Assembly: GCA_039602395.1 (NCBI GenBank)
Contig: JBCNJP010000007.1
Coordinates: 121,864,957-121,928,956, forward strand
Direction of reading: 5' to 3'
DNA: 64,000 nt
DNA from: Deinandra increscens subsp. villosa
Taxonomy: Eukaryota > Streptophyta > Magnoliopsida > Asterales > Asteraceae
In this document: piece after piece, positions 22,301-33,769 of the stretch
How positions within the stretch are numbered: the stretch's first letter is position 1
How the letters are laid out: each line of letters opens with the position of its first letter
The notes under the pieces: generated by a model
What the model was told of the DNA's origin: nothing
The model's input: the letters and a program-made list of their open reading frames with translations, nothing else
Database searches by the model: none
Program-made: the position numbers and the translations under genes

Positions 22301-23298
22301 TATCCATGACCTAGACGAAGCTTTGGTGAAACTAAGTGGACGTCCGAATCGATTAATGTTGAAGTAGTTAGAGTGCTACTATGCATGCATCAAAATTTTA
22401 ACAACATTTTCACGAGTCTTTCTGTGAAAGAATTTCAACAATCCCTAGATACTTGATTCTTCATGTTCAACTTAAAAATCCCTCCTCGTAGACGGAAACC
22501 CCCATCAACCAGATAAAAGAAGTTACCGAACTACCACAAAACCAAAAGATCATGGTATCTATCTTGGTAATTAAGTGGTATCTCTAATACTTGAAAGATT
22601 AATGGTTTAAACACTGTAAGATGTCACTCTGTATTTATTTATACAATATAAAATTTAGAACTTAATGTTAAAAAAAAAAAATCTCATATTCAGTTTCTTC
22701 ACGATCACCAAATTTCAAACTGTCCGACTCACTTGACCCACGCAACCCATCCAAAGTATTGCTAGCCACATCTACCTTTCCTTACTGTCCGCTAGAAGTC
22801 ATGCCCAATTTTCGAATTTGACTTTAGTGCCTCAATTTTTGACTTTATCATAAATTAAAAATAAATTGACTTTGATACATGGACACCGACATTTTCTAAT
22901 TTAAGGGGTCATTAATTAAAATGTAAGGACATTCGGTATACCCGTGTTATACTTATGAGTGGGGTTGAAGGGGTAAAAAACGTGAAACACCACCCCTTTC
23001 ACGTTTTAGGGTTGCGTGGTTCTTGACCGTGGAGATTCACACGGCGTGAAGGGGATGAGGGGTTGCGTAGATGACCAATCAGGTGATGCCACCTAATTTT
23101 CTTTTTATTTTTTTATTTATTTAAACTAATAAAAAACAACACAACATCATACACCATACCACATCATGTATGCACCTATCACACATCCAAATTGTGTTAT
23201 CCAGTCATCGTCCAATGGCATGATGACGGCATTTCATAACACGATGACCTATAAATTCAAACTATTTTGAGTCCCTTAAATTTAAAATGTTAGACATA
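22300..23298. other. Intergenic DNA, nothing recognised
   Basis: No gene or element boundary was recognised. Around 22960-23070 there is a block rich in CACCCC/GGGGTG inverted segments that may be a MITE relic. Confidence 0.4.
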
Positions 23299-23299
<1 letters not shown>

Positions 23300-23346
<47 letters not shown>

Positions 23347-23380
23347 AAATATATATATTACGTATATATATATATATATA
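23300..23380. repeat. (AT)n microsatellite
   Basis: A long uninterrupted AT run at about 23300-23344, followed by a second, shorter run at about 23360-23380. Confidence 0.95.
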
Positions 23381-23489
23381 AATCTTATTTATGTCCTTTA
23401 TTATGTATCTTAAATAATCAATTACGTATTTAACCCTCTCTGGCATTATTTGATGGACGTAATTGCCCTTATTAGATAGACTATGGTTT

Positions 23490-23715
23490 CCCCTTGAGTG
23501 TATAAATAGAGCCTTATTGGAGTGATTAGAGGCTAATCACCACATCATAATCTCGACCTCTCTCTCTTCTCTCTCGGCTCTCTCTCTAAATCGTAATACC
23601 CTTTACGGTTTCTACTCCATCTTTAGCATACACCCTAAAGGGGAACCAAGGCTACTCACAGGATGGACAACCTGACTTCTGCTGATCTCAACCAGATGAC
23701 TACAGGTAATCTTTA
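23490..23715 (+). promoter_or_regulatory. Promoter-like segment with short leader
   Basis: A TATA box (TGTATAAATAGAGCC, about 23499-23513) is followed by a CT-rich leader, an ATG at about 23663 and then a donor-like CTACAG|GTAATC. It could be the 5' end of a retroelement LTR transcript or a small gene. No downstream exon was recognised. Confidence 0.3.
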
Positions 23716-24347
23716 TTATTATTATCTGTATTTTATATTAACGATTTCAGGATTCGATCAACATAAAAACCTTGATTAGTACCTCGACTCCATTTTTATC
23801 ACCATTTGACTCCAAATGATAGAGGACGTCAATTGAAGCCGTTAAAAATCCTTCACGTGAATCCCACATGATGATATCTTTGTTCATCCATTAGTTACTG
23901 ATGAGTGATGACATAGAAAATTTTCAAGACGGACTTTGGTCACTAGGCCAGGAATAGTCCGACGCAAACAAGTAAAGCGAAGTTAAGTCTTCTAGGGAAG
24001 AGCATATAATTTCATAATTTCAGCAAAATCTCACACCATACCTTTTTTAGCCCAAACTTTTCTAGCGGGCTCTAGACTATATTTTTGGGCTACATGTCCC
24101 AAGTGGGCCAACAGATTCCAACTAACAAGTTTTTAATCAAAACACAGGCCTAGAATGTTTTGTGTTAATGAATAAATTACCAGAGGTACCGAACGAATTT
24201 CCAATGAATGTTTTGTGTTTTCTTAATTTCAAACATCTTGGATATTTTTAAATCGAGTATGATTTTCTTTCAAACTAATATTTGTTTTGTGTTTTAAATC
24301 TTTAATTGGATACGACAAAAGAAATATTTCTAAACAACAACGCTTGA

Positions 24348-24760
24348 GTTTTTGTAGTATCGTGGAGAAGATTTGGTGGTCTATCGCTAAATGGTTAGAT
24401 GTTGGGTGCATTTTTCCTTCTCAATCGAAGAACTTGTTGGTTGCGATAGACGGGTTTGATTTAAGCAAGTAAAAAAAAAAACTCTTTGAGGTGGTGTGTT
24501 TTACGGCTTGGTGGTACATTTGGAGATTTTGAAATGACACTCTTTTTAATCCTTCTAGGGTTCGAAACGGATATATTTGATAACATTGTCCTTAATTCCT
24601 TTTTTTTATATTCTAATGGTATTATAGGAAATGTAGCTTGTCGTGGACCCAATGGGTAATTAACCCGCTCTTGATGTTGTAATGCTTTGCTTGGGCTTTG
24701 GCTAACTTGGCAAAGTCCCATTTCAATAGAATTTCCCCTGCCGTACAAAAAAAAAAAAAA
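24348..24760 (+). mobile_element. 5'-truncated LINE 3' end
   Basis: It encodes remnants of the zinc-binding C-terminus of a plant LINE reverse transcriptase (CSIVEKIWWSIAKWLDV, then AWWYIWRF), broken by stops. It ends CCTGCCGTAC plus an A tail. ACAACGCTTGA flanks it at 24337-24347 and 24761-24771, an 11-bp target duplication. Truncation from the 5' side is typical of LINE insertion. Confidence 0.8.
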
Positions 24761-24809
24761 ACAACGCTTGAATTTTCGAGAGTGCTCATGTCTCTAAATT
24801 AGACTATAT

Positions 24810-24905
24810 AATTTCTATCATCGGTCAATTGGTCGAATGGTATTGATGATCAGGAGAAAACTCGAGACTGAAAGGTCACGAGTTTGATCCGTGAACCTGA
24901 CAGGT
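24810..24905 (+). repeat. tRNA-like SINE head
   Basis: GGTCGAATGGTA (box A position) and CACGAGTTTGATCCGTG (box B position) lie about 45 bp apart, as in a Pol III tRNA-derived promoter. No tail or target duplication was found. Confidence 0.4.
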
Positions 24906-25800
24906 TTTTCATCCGACCATTAACATATATAATTACTACCAACATACAAGTTTACTACCGATGACAAAGTCCTCATTGCTATTGTAGTTGCTACAATTGT
25001 TGTCGAGGGATGACTTGCCGCCAAAGACCAAATTGCTACGGATCTTCTATTATTTCCAAACATCATTTCTGGTCATAGCTTTACTTGTTTGCGTTAGACT
25101 ATCCCTGGCCTAGTTATTGGATTAGTGGTCAGGGTCTGTCCGGGAAATATCCTACGTCAGTATGTCACCAGCATTAGATAGGGAATCATAGTTTACCATA
25201 TGTACAAATGTAATCATGTATTTATACATCTTGGGAGGTGATATAGACTGATTCGAGATGGTCAGCCACCAATAGTTCTTAGTCTTTTGTAGTAGGTAAA
25301 CACTCCCAAAAACATAAAAGAGAAGAGAGACTAAAATAAACTTTTCATTCAATTTTGTTCACCCTATTATCTAGACATCCGTAAACTTAAATAACAATGA
25401 AAACAGACTCATGAGCAAAACATGAGATCATGGATGAGTGCTAAAACTAATTAAAGAAAACCAACTGCATGAACATGGGTACTTGGGTAGTGGCTTTGAC
25501 TTCAGTCCAAGCAACTTTGGAGAATCCATGGACTTCATAAGATGTCTCGTTTATGACCCGCTTGGGCTTGGATATCATGTTGGGCCGTATCAGGAGGTTA
25601 ACGAGAAATTACGCAATTATATGAAATCTATCACTTCGTTACAAATTCTACATAATATAAACAAATTAACACAATATATAATACAATCACTCAGAGTGTA
25701 TGTTAAGTACGTATGTATGCCCTCGTATGTCCTCCAAAATCCACCAACACTGATGTTTTCGCTTTTCAACACAACGACATGACCGGCATATTGTGTCATA

Positions 25801-25940
25801 TCACGGAACATCCTCTTCATCAAAACAGTTGGAAAGGATTTGCTGATGGTTCATATTTATATGGAGGATATCGTTTTTGGGCCAACAAAGGATTCTTTAT
25901 GCAAGGAGTTTGAGGCTCTTATGCAAGCAAAATTTGAGAT
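25801..25940 (+). pseudogene. copia reverse transcriptase fragment
   Basis: About 45 codons match the copia RT around the catalytic box (LFIKTVGKDLLMVHIY, then DIVFGPTKDSLCKEFEALM). The YVDD box reads YMED, so the first catalytic Asp is a Glu. Stops and the lack of flanking domains make it a relic. Confidence 0.75.
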
Positions 25941-26350
25941 AATTGCAAACATATTGATTACATGAGCTTTTCGTCCACCTATATTGTATCATGTTGATTA
26001 ATGCTATGATGAAACCCGCTATTAATATAGCTTCACCCATTTACTATATAATAAAGAAAAAGGTCATTCCATTTCAACAAGAGACCCACACCCAAGTTTT
26101 ATAGCTTTTGGTCTGCTATCTTGATCATGATTTTCCTACCCAATAGAGGGAAAGGCCAATTTCCTTTTGGTCGGTTGTGAGCGAGGAGGGAGTTCTTTTT
26201 GTAAATGTGAATAAAGAAAATGGCAGCATTCACATAGAGTAAAATATAATTAACAGCACATGCGATGTATCTATCGACACAAATGATTTAGTTTGTGACG
26301 CAAACTATGCAAATGTAAGCAAAATATGAATTCTTGCAAATACGACCAAT

Positions 26351-28390
26351 CTAGACTTTTTGCTTCATTGAATGGCACACTATTATAGATCGGGAAGACG
26401 ATGTTAGTTGCTCTGATAATTCAGTGTCGTGAGGTTCTATACTTTTACATGATGATTGGTAACTGGAAGAGAGACTAGATGAGGAGGGCACTGGGGGTGT
26501 CCAATAAGATGCCACCGGCATCTTTGAGGGTAGTAAAGGCAGGGAAGCTCCTGAGCTTAATACTTTAATGACTTCTCTCATTGATGGGCGGAATTTTGAG
26601 TCAGGGTGTACACACCATAACCCAATCATCATTAGACGCTTAACCTCTTCTTCTTCAAACTCTAACCCCAGACTCGGATCGACTGCTTCTAAAAGAGAGT
26701 CATTACCATAAAGCTCCCAAACCCATTCTAATAACCGTATGTGTTCTTCATGAGCCACGCGGTATACCGCTTTTCGCCCACAAGCTATTTCCAATGCAAC
26801 AACTCCGAAACTAAAGACATCTGATTCCTTGGTTGCCTTACCAGTGACTACACATTCGGGAGCCATATAACCAAAGGTTCCCGCCAACAATGTTGTTTGC
26901 GAGCCTTTCTCATGGTCAACCAACTTAGCGAGCCCAAAATCACCGAGCTTTGCATTGAAATTTGAGTCCAACATCACGTTACTAGACTTGATATCTCTAT
27001 GCAAAACACATTGTTCCCATTCTTCATGTAAATATAGCAAAGCAGAAGCCAAACCATGGGCAATTTTATACCTTGTATTCCATTTCAACAAGCTCCTTCC
27101 CTTAAAGAGGTGTAAATCTAAGCTTCCATTTTCCATAAACTCATAGACAAGCAAGAGTTCTCCTTTTTCATGGCACCATCCGGTGAGTTGCACCAAATTT
27201 CTGTGTCTCAATCGGCTAATGATACATACTTCCGATGCATACTCTTTGATCCCTTGTTTGGAAGTCTTCGACACCCTTTTAACAGCAACATACATACTTA
27301 AATCTTTGAGAAAACCTTTGTAAACTCCTCCAAAACCGCCCTCTCCAAGCTTCTCTGTCTCTGCAAAGTCAGCAGTCGACCGAGCTAATTCATGGTAAGA
27401 AAATCTTCTAGGCATAGAGGCCCCCATTTCGAATTCATTGTTCATCTTCAAAAGTTCAAGTTCCTCCTCTTGATCGCCGTTGACTTTCTTCTTCTTGTAT
27501 AAAAAACATACAATTATACCCACACCAGTAACTACAACCAACATTCCAACTATTAGTCCCATCCTACGCCACCTATTGTTTTTCCCCTTGTTTTCATCAA
27601 CCTTAAATTCAGTACTATTGAAAGTCCAAGATATTACATTGTGTTTCTCAATCTGATTTCCTGTCGAAGCTGAAAACCCGAATATCACCCATTCAGGCAA
27701 CACACGCCTTAGATCAATGATGTATTCAAGCCCATTTTCCCATACAATTGAATCATTTTCCAAATTAGTGAAGGAAACATTGAGATTTTTGGAGTCAGAA
27801 TCATAATTAATCATAGCTCTACAGTCTTTCCCGTATGTTATATTGGTAAACCATTTTCGATACGCAACAGAAGTAATAGAGTTAATATTGATACCTACAT
27901 GATCATCTATGGATATATTAGTAAGGGGATCTTTCGGATCCCATTCGTTTCCAAACGTATCAAACTCCACAGCCACAAATCGATGTCTAGTGGTTTTGAT
28001 CGTCGAATCAAACGGAAGACCCATGTATCCTCCCGCATTGATCACTGAATTATTTTGAGCTAGGAAGAATGTGAGACCATCACCATAAAAACTACTCCGG
28101 TTTGAATCGATCACAAATGTGAAACTGGTGGAGAAGCTGGCTAGATTTGAGTCCTTGTCCCAAAGATGAAGAGGTTTGATGTATGTCGCTCGACCAGCTA
28201 ACCAGAGTGAGCCGTATACTTCTCTATTCCTTTCGTGGGTCACCCGGATTCCTTCTTCAGGGTTATAATCCGCATCGCCTGATAGTATTATGTTGTGGGA
28301 ATCTTTTGGAGTAATATTGGTGAAACTGAAGGAAATTGATGCTCCATAAGTAGGGATTAAGGCAAGAAAGAAGCATGTTAATATAGACAT
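26351..28390 (-). CDS. L-type lectin receptor-like kinase (LecRK2)
   Basis: An intact single-exon frame of 679 residues. It has a signal peptide and a legume-lectin domain (VAVEFDTF, HVGININSI) with an eight-residue longer loop before His than LecRK1. A transmembrane helix near residue 280 (GLIVGMLVVVTGVGIIVCFL) follows. The kinase has GEGGFGGVYKG, VAVKRV, HRDIKSSN, DFGLAKL and APE, all complete. It is very similar to LecRK1 in the kinase half and more different in the juxtamembrane segment. It is predicted to be an active plasma-membrane receptor kinase of LecRK class IX type. It lies 5.4 kb from LecRK1 in the same orientation, with transposon debris between, so the pair likely arose by tandem duplication. 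Confidence 0.95.
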   Translation of the reverse strand: MSILTCFFLALIPTYGASISFSFTNITPKDSHNIILSGDADYNPEEGIRVTHERNREVYGSLWLAGRATYIKPLHLWDKDSNLASFSTSFTFVIDSNRSSFYGDGLTFFLAQNNSVINAGGYMGLPFDSTIKTTRHRFVAVEFDTFGNEWDPKDPLTNISIDDHVGININSITSVAYRKWFTNITYGKDCRAMINYDSDSKNLNVSFTNLENDSIVWENGLEYIIDLRRVLPEWVIFGFSASTGNQIEKHNVISWTFNSTEFKVDENKGKNNRWRRMGLIVGMLVVVTGVGIIVCFLYKKKKVNGDQEEELELLKMNNEFEMGASMPRRFSYHELARSTADFAETEKLGEGGFGGVYKGFLKDLSMYVAVKRVSKTSKQGIKEYASEVCIISRLRHRNLVQLTGWCHEKGELLLVYEFMENGSLDLHLFKGRSLLKWNTRYKIAHGLASALLYLHEEWEQCVLHRDIKSSNVMLDSNFNAKLGDFGLAKLVDHEKGSQTTLLAGTFGYMAPECVVTGKATKESDVFSFGVVALEIACGRKAVYRVAHEEHIRLLEWVWELYGNDSLLEAVDPSLGLEFEEEEVKRLMMIGLWCVHPDSKFRPSMREVIKVLSSGASLPLLPSKMPVASYWTPPVPSSSSLSSSYQSSCKSIEPHDTELSEQLTSSSRSIIVCHSMKQKV

Positions 28391-28619
28391 GAGTTTTGCA
28401 GGAAACTTGGTAGGATAAGATTGCTAGTTGCGGGCTTTTTTGGTAGGTGGGTGCATGTGCTAGGTTTACAAATAACAGGAATCTTAATGCTTGACCTTGT
28501 CTTTGCCGGCTGTCTCTACTTTCTAGCAATTCTTGTTTTACTTCTATTTTCTTATTTAATTCTGAATTATTTAAGATATGAGTTTAGGTAGATACCCGAT
28601 GGCAGGCCAATGGATATGC

Positions 28620-28745
28620 TTATTCTCTCTCACTATAGTTTGGTGGTAAAGTTGTAAAAGTGTATACATTCAATATAGAGATGTTGGGTTTTAATCTCAC
28701 TCGTGATATGAGATGGAGTGAAACATTTAACCGTAAAAAAAAAGA
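28620..28745 (+). repeat. SINE candidate
   Basis: Box-A-like TAGTTTGGTGG and box-B-like TTGGGTTTTAATCTC are followed by the 3' end CATTTAACCGTAAAAAAAAA, related to the GCCGTT tail of the other SINEs in this window. Confidence 0.5.
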
Positions 28746-28958
28746 AAGAGAAAAGGAGTTAGAGATAAGGGGTGGTGGCCACGGTGACTTAGTCGTATGG
28801 GTACGGGGTAGTGAAGCAAAGGGTATAGTACCCGAGAAATCCACACACCTATTTTTGACATTCATAGCGAAGAATGTCTCACCAAAAAATGTGGTGGCCC
28901 GATAGTGAGGAAAGCCTCCCCTAAGTTCTTGGTTCTGAAAAAAAACGTGGCCAAAGAC

Positions 28959-29537
28959 CTACGACCACATTTTTTTTTTTGTGTGGCTGAAGACCAATTT
29001 TGATGCTTGATCTTGTTGACTCTTAGCAATTGAAATGGAAGCACCACATGTACAATTAGGAATATCAAGTGAAGAATTCAATTCATCCCATATTCCTTTG
29101 ATTTTAGTGAAATAGGTGGCTATGTTACTGGTGCCTTGTGACATTTCACACAAACTTTTCTGCAACTGATACATTTTGGCACCATTAGCTTGTCCAAAAC
29201 GATCGTTGAGTTCAGTCCACAACTTATATGCAGTTTCAGTGTATAACACACTGTCAGAGATATCTCTAGACAAAGTATTAAGAATCCAGGAGATTACCAT
29301 ATTGTTGCACCGCTTCCATTGAGGAAGAAGAAGAGCGTCAGTTGGACTGACGGAGGTTCCATCAACAAACGAAAATTTGTTCTTAGCATACAAGGCTATC
29401 GTCATTGCGCGCTTATTCCAAGCCCCAAATCCAGTGCCATCGAACGATTTGGAAACGAGTAACAATCCAGGATGATCAGAGGGATGTAGATACATCGGAT
29501 CAGATGAATCTGTAGAATTCGAATTCGAGGTCGACAT
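28959..29537 (-). pseudogene. copia gag fragment
   Basis: A 192-codon frame typical of copia Gag (UBN2-type): HPGLLLVSKSFDGTGFGAWN, then WKRCNNMVISWIL and LNDRFGQANGAKMYQLQ. The frame is lost near 28960 and no protease, integrase or RT follows. A primer site and a short LTR lie upstream on the same strand, so this is the 5' end of a truncated element. Confidence 0.85.
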
Positions 29538-29699
29538 AAGGAAAACGAAACAGAATTGCGGAATTTCAAAACGATGAAATGATGAACAGAGATTGTTCGA
29601 AAAGGATGAATTTTGATCGGAGACGACGATCTGAGAGAAATGATCGGAAATCGATGAACGGAGCTATGCGATCGGAAATTGATGAACGGAGCTACACAA

Positions 29700-29711
29700 G
29701 CTCTGATACCA
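29700..29711 (-). promoter_or_regulatory. Primer binding site of truncated copia
   Basis: TGGTATCAGAGC on the minus strand is an exact initiator-Met tRNA primer site, three bases after the LTR end. Confidence 0.85.
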
Positions 29712-29714
29712 TCT

Positions 29715-29891
29715 TGAGTTAGGTGAGAAAACGAATTTGGGGAAAGTTACTTCTCCTTCATTAATGAACAGACTTTATACAAAGAGAAAATAACAAACTA
29801 TTTTTGACTAACTAACTACTAACAACCTCTAACCTCTAACTAACTAAATAATTAACTAAATAATCTTACAAGTACTTGCATAAACTTATCA
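29715..29891 (-). repeat. Short copia 5' LTR
   Basis: 177 bp from TGATAAG to CTCA on the minus strand, directly before the primer site. The partner LTR was not found, so the outer limit is inferred from TG...CA. Confidence 0.6.
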
Positions 29892-30264
29892 GGCTTAATG
29901 CCACGTTACCTCATCTGCTCCAAAATAGTTTGTGGACTCGGGGGCCACTCTCCCCGTCTCTCATGAAGGTTATTCGACAGTTATTAGTCGTTTTCTCACT
30001 TGCATGATATATTGGTTGTTCCTAATATTAGCAAAAATTTAGAGTTAAAAAGATGGTTTTAGTCCCTGTACTTCAACGGAAATAATGATTTTAGTCCAAT
30101 TTTTTAGAAGTCACTTTTAAGTCACTTTATTCTAATTTTGTCTGATTTGAGTCCACTTCTTCAACTCCATCCATTTATATCCGTTAGTTTTGTCCACATG
30201 CCCCTCGCATGATGTGTTTTTTTGTCAATTTACACATGCATAAAAATAGATTTAATTTTTTATT
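29892..30264. other. Intergenic or unclassified repeat DNA
   Basis: Low-complexity sequence without coding frames. It flanks the Pack-MULE on the left. Confidence 0.4.
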
Positions 30265-31666
30265 GAGTAAATTACTATTTGTATTTATGAGGTTTGTCTA
30301 GTTTTGTTACATGCATCCGATTTTCAAATTATTAACAAATCTCACATGAGGTTTGCATTTCGTTGCCATATGAATCTCTATGACTAACAGAGTTAAAATT
30401 TTCTGTTAAGTAGAAGGGTATATTAGTCATTTTATACATCAGGGGGTGTTTTTGTAATTATTATTAATTATCTCTTTCTCTCATATCTCTTTCTTTTCCT
30501 TTCATTTGTAATTTTTATTATACATCAGGGGGTATTTTAATATTTTTGTAATTTTTGTAATTTTATACACATGTGTGTGATGTGACCGAGAGAGAGATCA
30601 GGTGGGAAGGGGGGTCTTTCCCGTCTTCCGGCAGCGAATTCCGGCCAAAGAGCAGCGGCGACCCGGCGGTGCTACGGCGGCCTTAGGGTTTCGGCCCCCA
30701 TCTTCGTCCCTCTTCTTCCTCCTTGCTTCCCAACCCCATTTTTGGGCGTTGTTCACGCGTGTGAGGTCAGAAACGGCGAAGACAGCCGTTGACGGTAGCT
30801 AGGGTTTAACCCTCAGGTGGCGCGCCGCTATCTACACCTCCTCCGGTGACGGCAACGATGGTAAGGGTCCGATTTCTCCATTTTCTTTTCTTTTCAGTGT
30901 TTTGCCCTCTTTAAACCTCGATTTCATCATACATGTTTAGATCTGAGAAAAGAGAATGGGTTCTTGGTTGTCGTTAGCGGCGGTGTAGAGGCTGCTGGCG
31001 GCAGCCATGGCCTCCGGCCGCCGTAGTAGTGATGATTGATGGTGGTGGGTTCCGTAGCATCAACGACCAGATGTGTTTCCAGCCCGGAGAAATGATTTCT
31101 GTTAAAGAGGAACGGGATTAGGTTTCGTATCGTCGGTCGTGCAAGGTGTTCACCGGAAGTCGTAGGTCGCTGGCGTTCATCCCCTCGTTGATTGGAGCTC
31201 GTGGGGTGCGGGTTTGGCTGTCACGAGGTCACCGGAAGTTGCAGGTAGACGGCGTTTTTTGGGAGCCGGGTGGTGGTCGACGACTGCACACCTCTCTCTT
31301 TCTCTTTTCTTTTACCCCTTCTTTCTCTTCTCTTTTCTCTTTTCTATTTCAAGGTATACATACATACGTATGTGTTTAGAAGATAAACAGAGTGTATTTG
31401 TTTGTTTTTTAAATAGAAAATTAAGATATTTTATTTATTAATATATTAAAATAGTCCCTTGATCTTGTTTATTTTACAGAACTAGTCCCTGATGTATAAA
31501 ATGATTAATATACCCTTCTACTTAACAGAAAATTTTTACTTTGTTAGTCATAGGGATTCATATGACAACGAAATGCAAACCTCATGTGAGATTTGTTAAT
31601 AATTTGAAAATCGGATGCAGGTGGCAAAACTGGACAAACCTTAGGGATGCAAATAGTAATTTACCC
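30265..31666 (+). mobile_element. Pack-MULE (Mutator-like) with GC-rich cargo
   Basis: Long terminal inverted repeats of about 180 bp start GAGTAAATTACTATTTG on the left and end CAAATAGTAATTTACCC on the right. The 9-bp target duplication TTTTTTATT lies at 30256-30264 and 31667-31675. Nine-bp duplications and long TIRs are hallmarks of Mutator-like elements. The interior (about 30600-31330) is GC-rich and gene-like. It contains a leader, ATG|GTAAGGG at about 30858 (a start codon next to a splice donor) and a CT-rich stretch. No transposase is present. This looks like captured 5'-UTR/first-exon DNA of a host gene that I could not identify. Confidence 0.8.
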
Positions 31667-31675
31667 TTTTTTATT

Positions 31676-32056
31676 TGATGTTGTTTTCAAACTAATTTAC
31701 ACAGATTTCGTCAATTTACAGATGCATAAGATAGAAAAAAGAAGAGAGGGAGGTGGGGTTAAGAGAGAGAGAGAGAGAGAAATGTTGAAAGGAGGAAAGA
31801 GTGAGGAATGCGGTGGATAGGACCGTAGTGTTCCAATTTGTTGCGGGGCTACATGGTGTCACCGTTGTTTTTTTTTTGCCAGGTCAGCTCCACCGCACTC
31901 AGCAGTGGAGCATTACAAATACCCTAAGAAATTACCATTGATTACCAAAGTCTCAAAGAGATTAAAGAGCGGAGATTTCTTTGGATCAAGAACACCTTTT
32001 TGGAATAAAAAAGATTGGTGTAATTTTACTTTCAATATAGTTGTAAGCTATATTAT
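31676..32056. other. Intergenic DNA with (GA)n
   Basis: Contains a GA run at about 31764-31780. No gene was recognised. Confidence 0.4.
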
Positions 32057-32064
32057 ATTCCAGT

Positions 32065-32509
32065 CAATGTTTTAAAAACCGGTTTTTTACTTGAACCGGA
32101 AAACTTTCCGGGACCGGTTCGACCGGTCGGACCGGTTAGACCGGCCGGTTGAACCGGTTAGGGGATTTATATATATATATTTTTATAAAAATGTTAATAA
32201 ATTTGTACACCACAACGAAAATAGTTAAAATAGAATGATAATCCACTAAAAAATAATACCTAATAGGTATTTCATAAGAATATATAAGTTTTAAACTTTA
32301 AAAAATAATAAAAAATAATAATAAATTAAAAAAATATATTTTTTTTAAAATTGTCAGAAAACCGGTTGAACCGGACCGGTTGAACCGGAAAAAACCGGAA
32401 AACCGCCCGGGTCAAAACGGTCCGGTTATGTCAAAAAAACCGGGGATTAAAAAACCGGTATAATGACCGGTTGGCGGTTGAACCGGTTGAACCGGTTTTT
32501 AAAACATTG
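32065..32509. mobile_element. hAT-type MITE with 8-bp target duplication
   Basis: Perfect terminal inverted repeats CAATGTTTTAAAAACCGG / CCGGTTTTTAAAACATTG. The duplication ATTCCAGT lies at 32057-32064 and 32510-32517. The interior has many subterminal AACCGGTT/GGACCGGT motifs, as expected for transposase-binding repeats. 445 bp, no coding content. Confidence 0.92.
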
Positions 32510-32517
32510 ATTCCAGT

Positions 32518-33256
32518 GTCATCGTTCTATGATGTTTGGAATAAAATTGACTTTCGCCGTAAAAGAAAAGTTGGAAAGAACACTAATCCAGGCATTTCAT
32601 TACAATTTAATACTCTGCTATGGAATGGGAATGAGAAGTTAACGGTGTTTAATTGAAAAATGACTTTGTCCAACGTAATAAACAATTATTCTCTTTTTAC
32701 CCAATCAGTTTTCAAGAATAAATCCAAAGTTGGAAGTATTTTCTTGATAAGTTTCCAAAATTAAATACAAATTAAAAGGTTAAAATTAGCACGGAAGAAA
32801 GAAACATTCAAGATTGGCAACATCTTTCCCATTTTTTTTAGAATATCCGTTGTGGATCACATATAGTCACACGTTCACACTTTTGGGTGGAACATCACCG
32901 CATCTGGTATGGTGGAGTTGTGGAGGTTCATCATGCCGGTTCCACGGCGTGGAACACCCTTCCCTTCCGGCGTTTTGGCTTCGCGTGGAGCATTCCCATG
33001 GAGAAGACCACCGCGTCTTGGGATGGCTTGGTGTGGTTTCTTCCAATCATATATATATATATATTTTTTGTTTTGAAAGGTTAGATTTTATTAAGAACAC
33101 ATAAAAATACAAATACAAGTGGACAATCACCCCGGCGGGTAAGGGAGACGGGCAACAAGCTAATAGTGTTATCCAGTTAGTTGTCACGTGGTATGATAAC
33201 ACTACTATAACACCACCTACAACACTATGTATACCTCATGCCCTTAGTCATTTTCG
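32518..33256. other. Intergenic DNA with Harbinger-like relic
   Basis: Mostly unrecognised. Near its right end, TATACCTCATGCCC|TTA (about 33230-33246) resembles one terminus of a PIF/Harbinger MITE (compare GGGCATGTGGTATA at 62732), but no opposite end was found. Confidence 0.35.
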
Positions 33257-33259
33257 TAA

Positions 33260-33498
33260 GGATGAGTGTAATACCCTCTCTGCAACGTGCGGCCTCCTGA
33301 CACCATCTTCACCACCGAATTTCCAGTAATGGTGCTCCTGCACCTCCCCGCAGCCTTTTCCTCGCATTTTTCCTCCTTTGACCCACATTTTCTCCAATTG
33401 TGCCCCCCCCCCCTCCACCGTGTTGTGATCGTCCCTTCTCCACCTCTTGGCCCACACCATCGCACACTGCGACAGCGACAGTGGTATTACACTCATCC
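33260..33498. mobile_element. Tourist-like MITE
   Basis: Terminal inverted repeats GGATGAGTGTAATACC / GGTATTACACTCATCC with TAA on both sides (33257-33259 and 33499-33501). 239 bp, no coding content. The 3-bp TAA duplication fits PIF/Harbinger. Confidence 0.85.
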
Positions 33499-33769
33499 TA
33501 ACATTTTGTATGGGTTGCGTGGCCATGGATTCCTTCTCCATGCACAATTTTTTTTTCTTTTCTAGAACAATTTTATCATTTTAGCACCTCATCTCATCTT
33601 TTGTTAATAATACGTATTTGGTATAAAAATCTAAATACATGGTATTTCATATATTTTTTCCTGAACATTTTAACCTAACTCAACAAAACTGTAGTTGTTT
33701 TTTAAAAAAATGTTTTTTTCTCGCATAAATAGCTTTGTATAAATCTTGATCCTCTAATATTGTCAGGAG

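Larger units (their letters stand above)
23930..25150. repeat. Inverted repeat pair about 1.1 kb apart
   Basis: A segment near 23935-23985 containing AGGCCAGGAATAGTCCGACG and GCAAACAAGTAAAGC recurs in inverse orientation near 25075-25140, with several mismatches. The interval also holds a LINE and a tRNA-like SINE head. It may be an unclassified DNA transposon, but no target duplication was established. Confidence 0.45.

Noticed and set aside
28860..28990. Transposon end around the CCACATTTTTTTTTT segment
   Set aside because: Inverse-looking CCAC/GTGG pieces are present, but no consistent TIR or duplication could be defined.
33150..33246. Complete PIF/Harbinger MITE
   Set aside because: Only one terminus (CCTCATGCCC before TTA) could be found.
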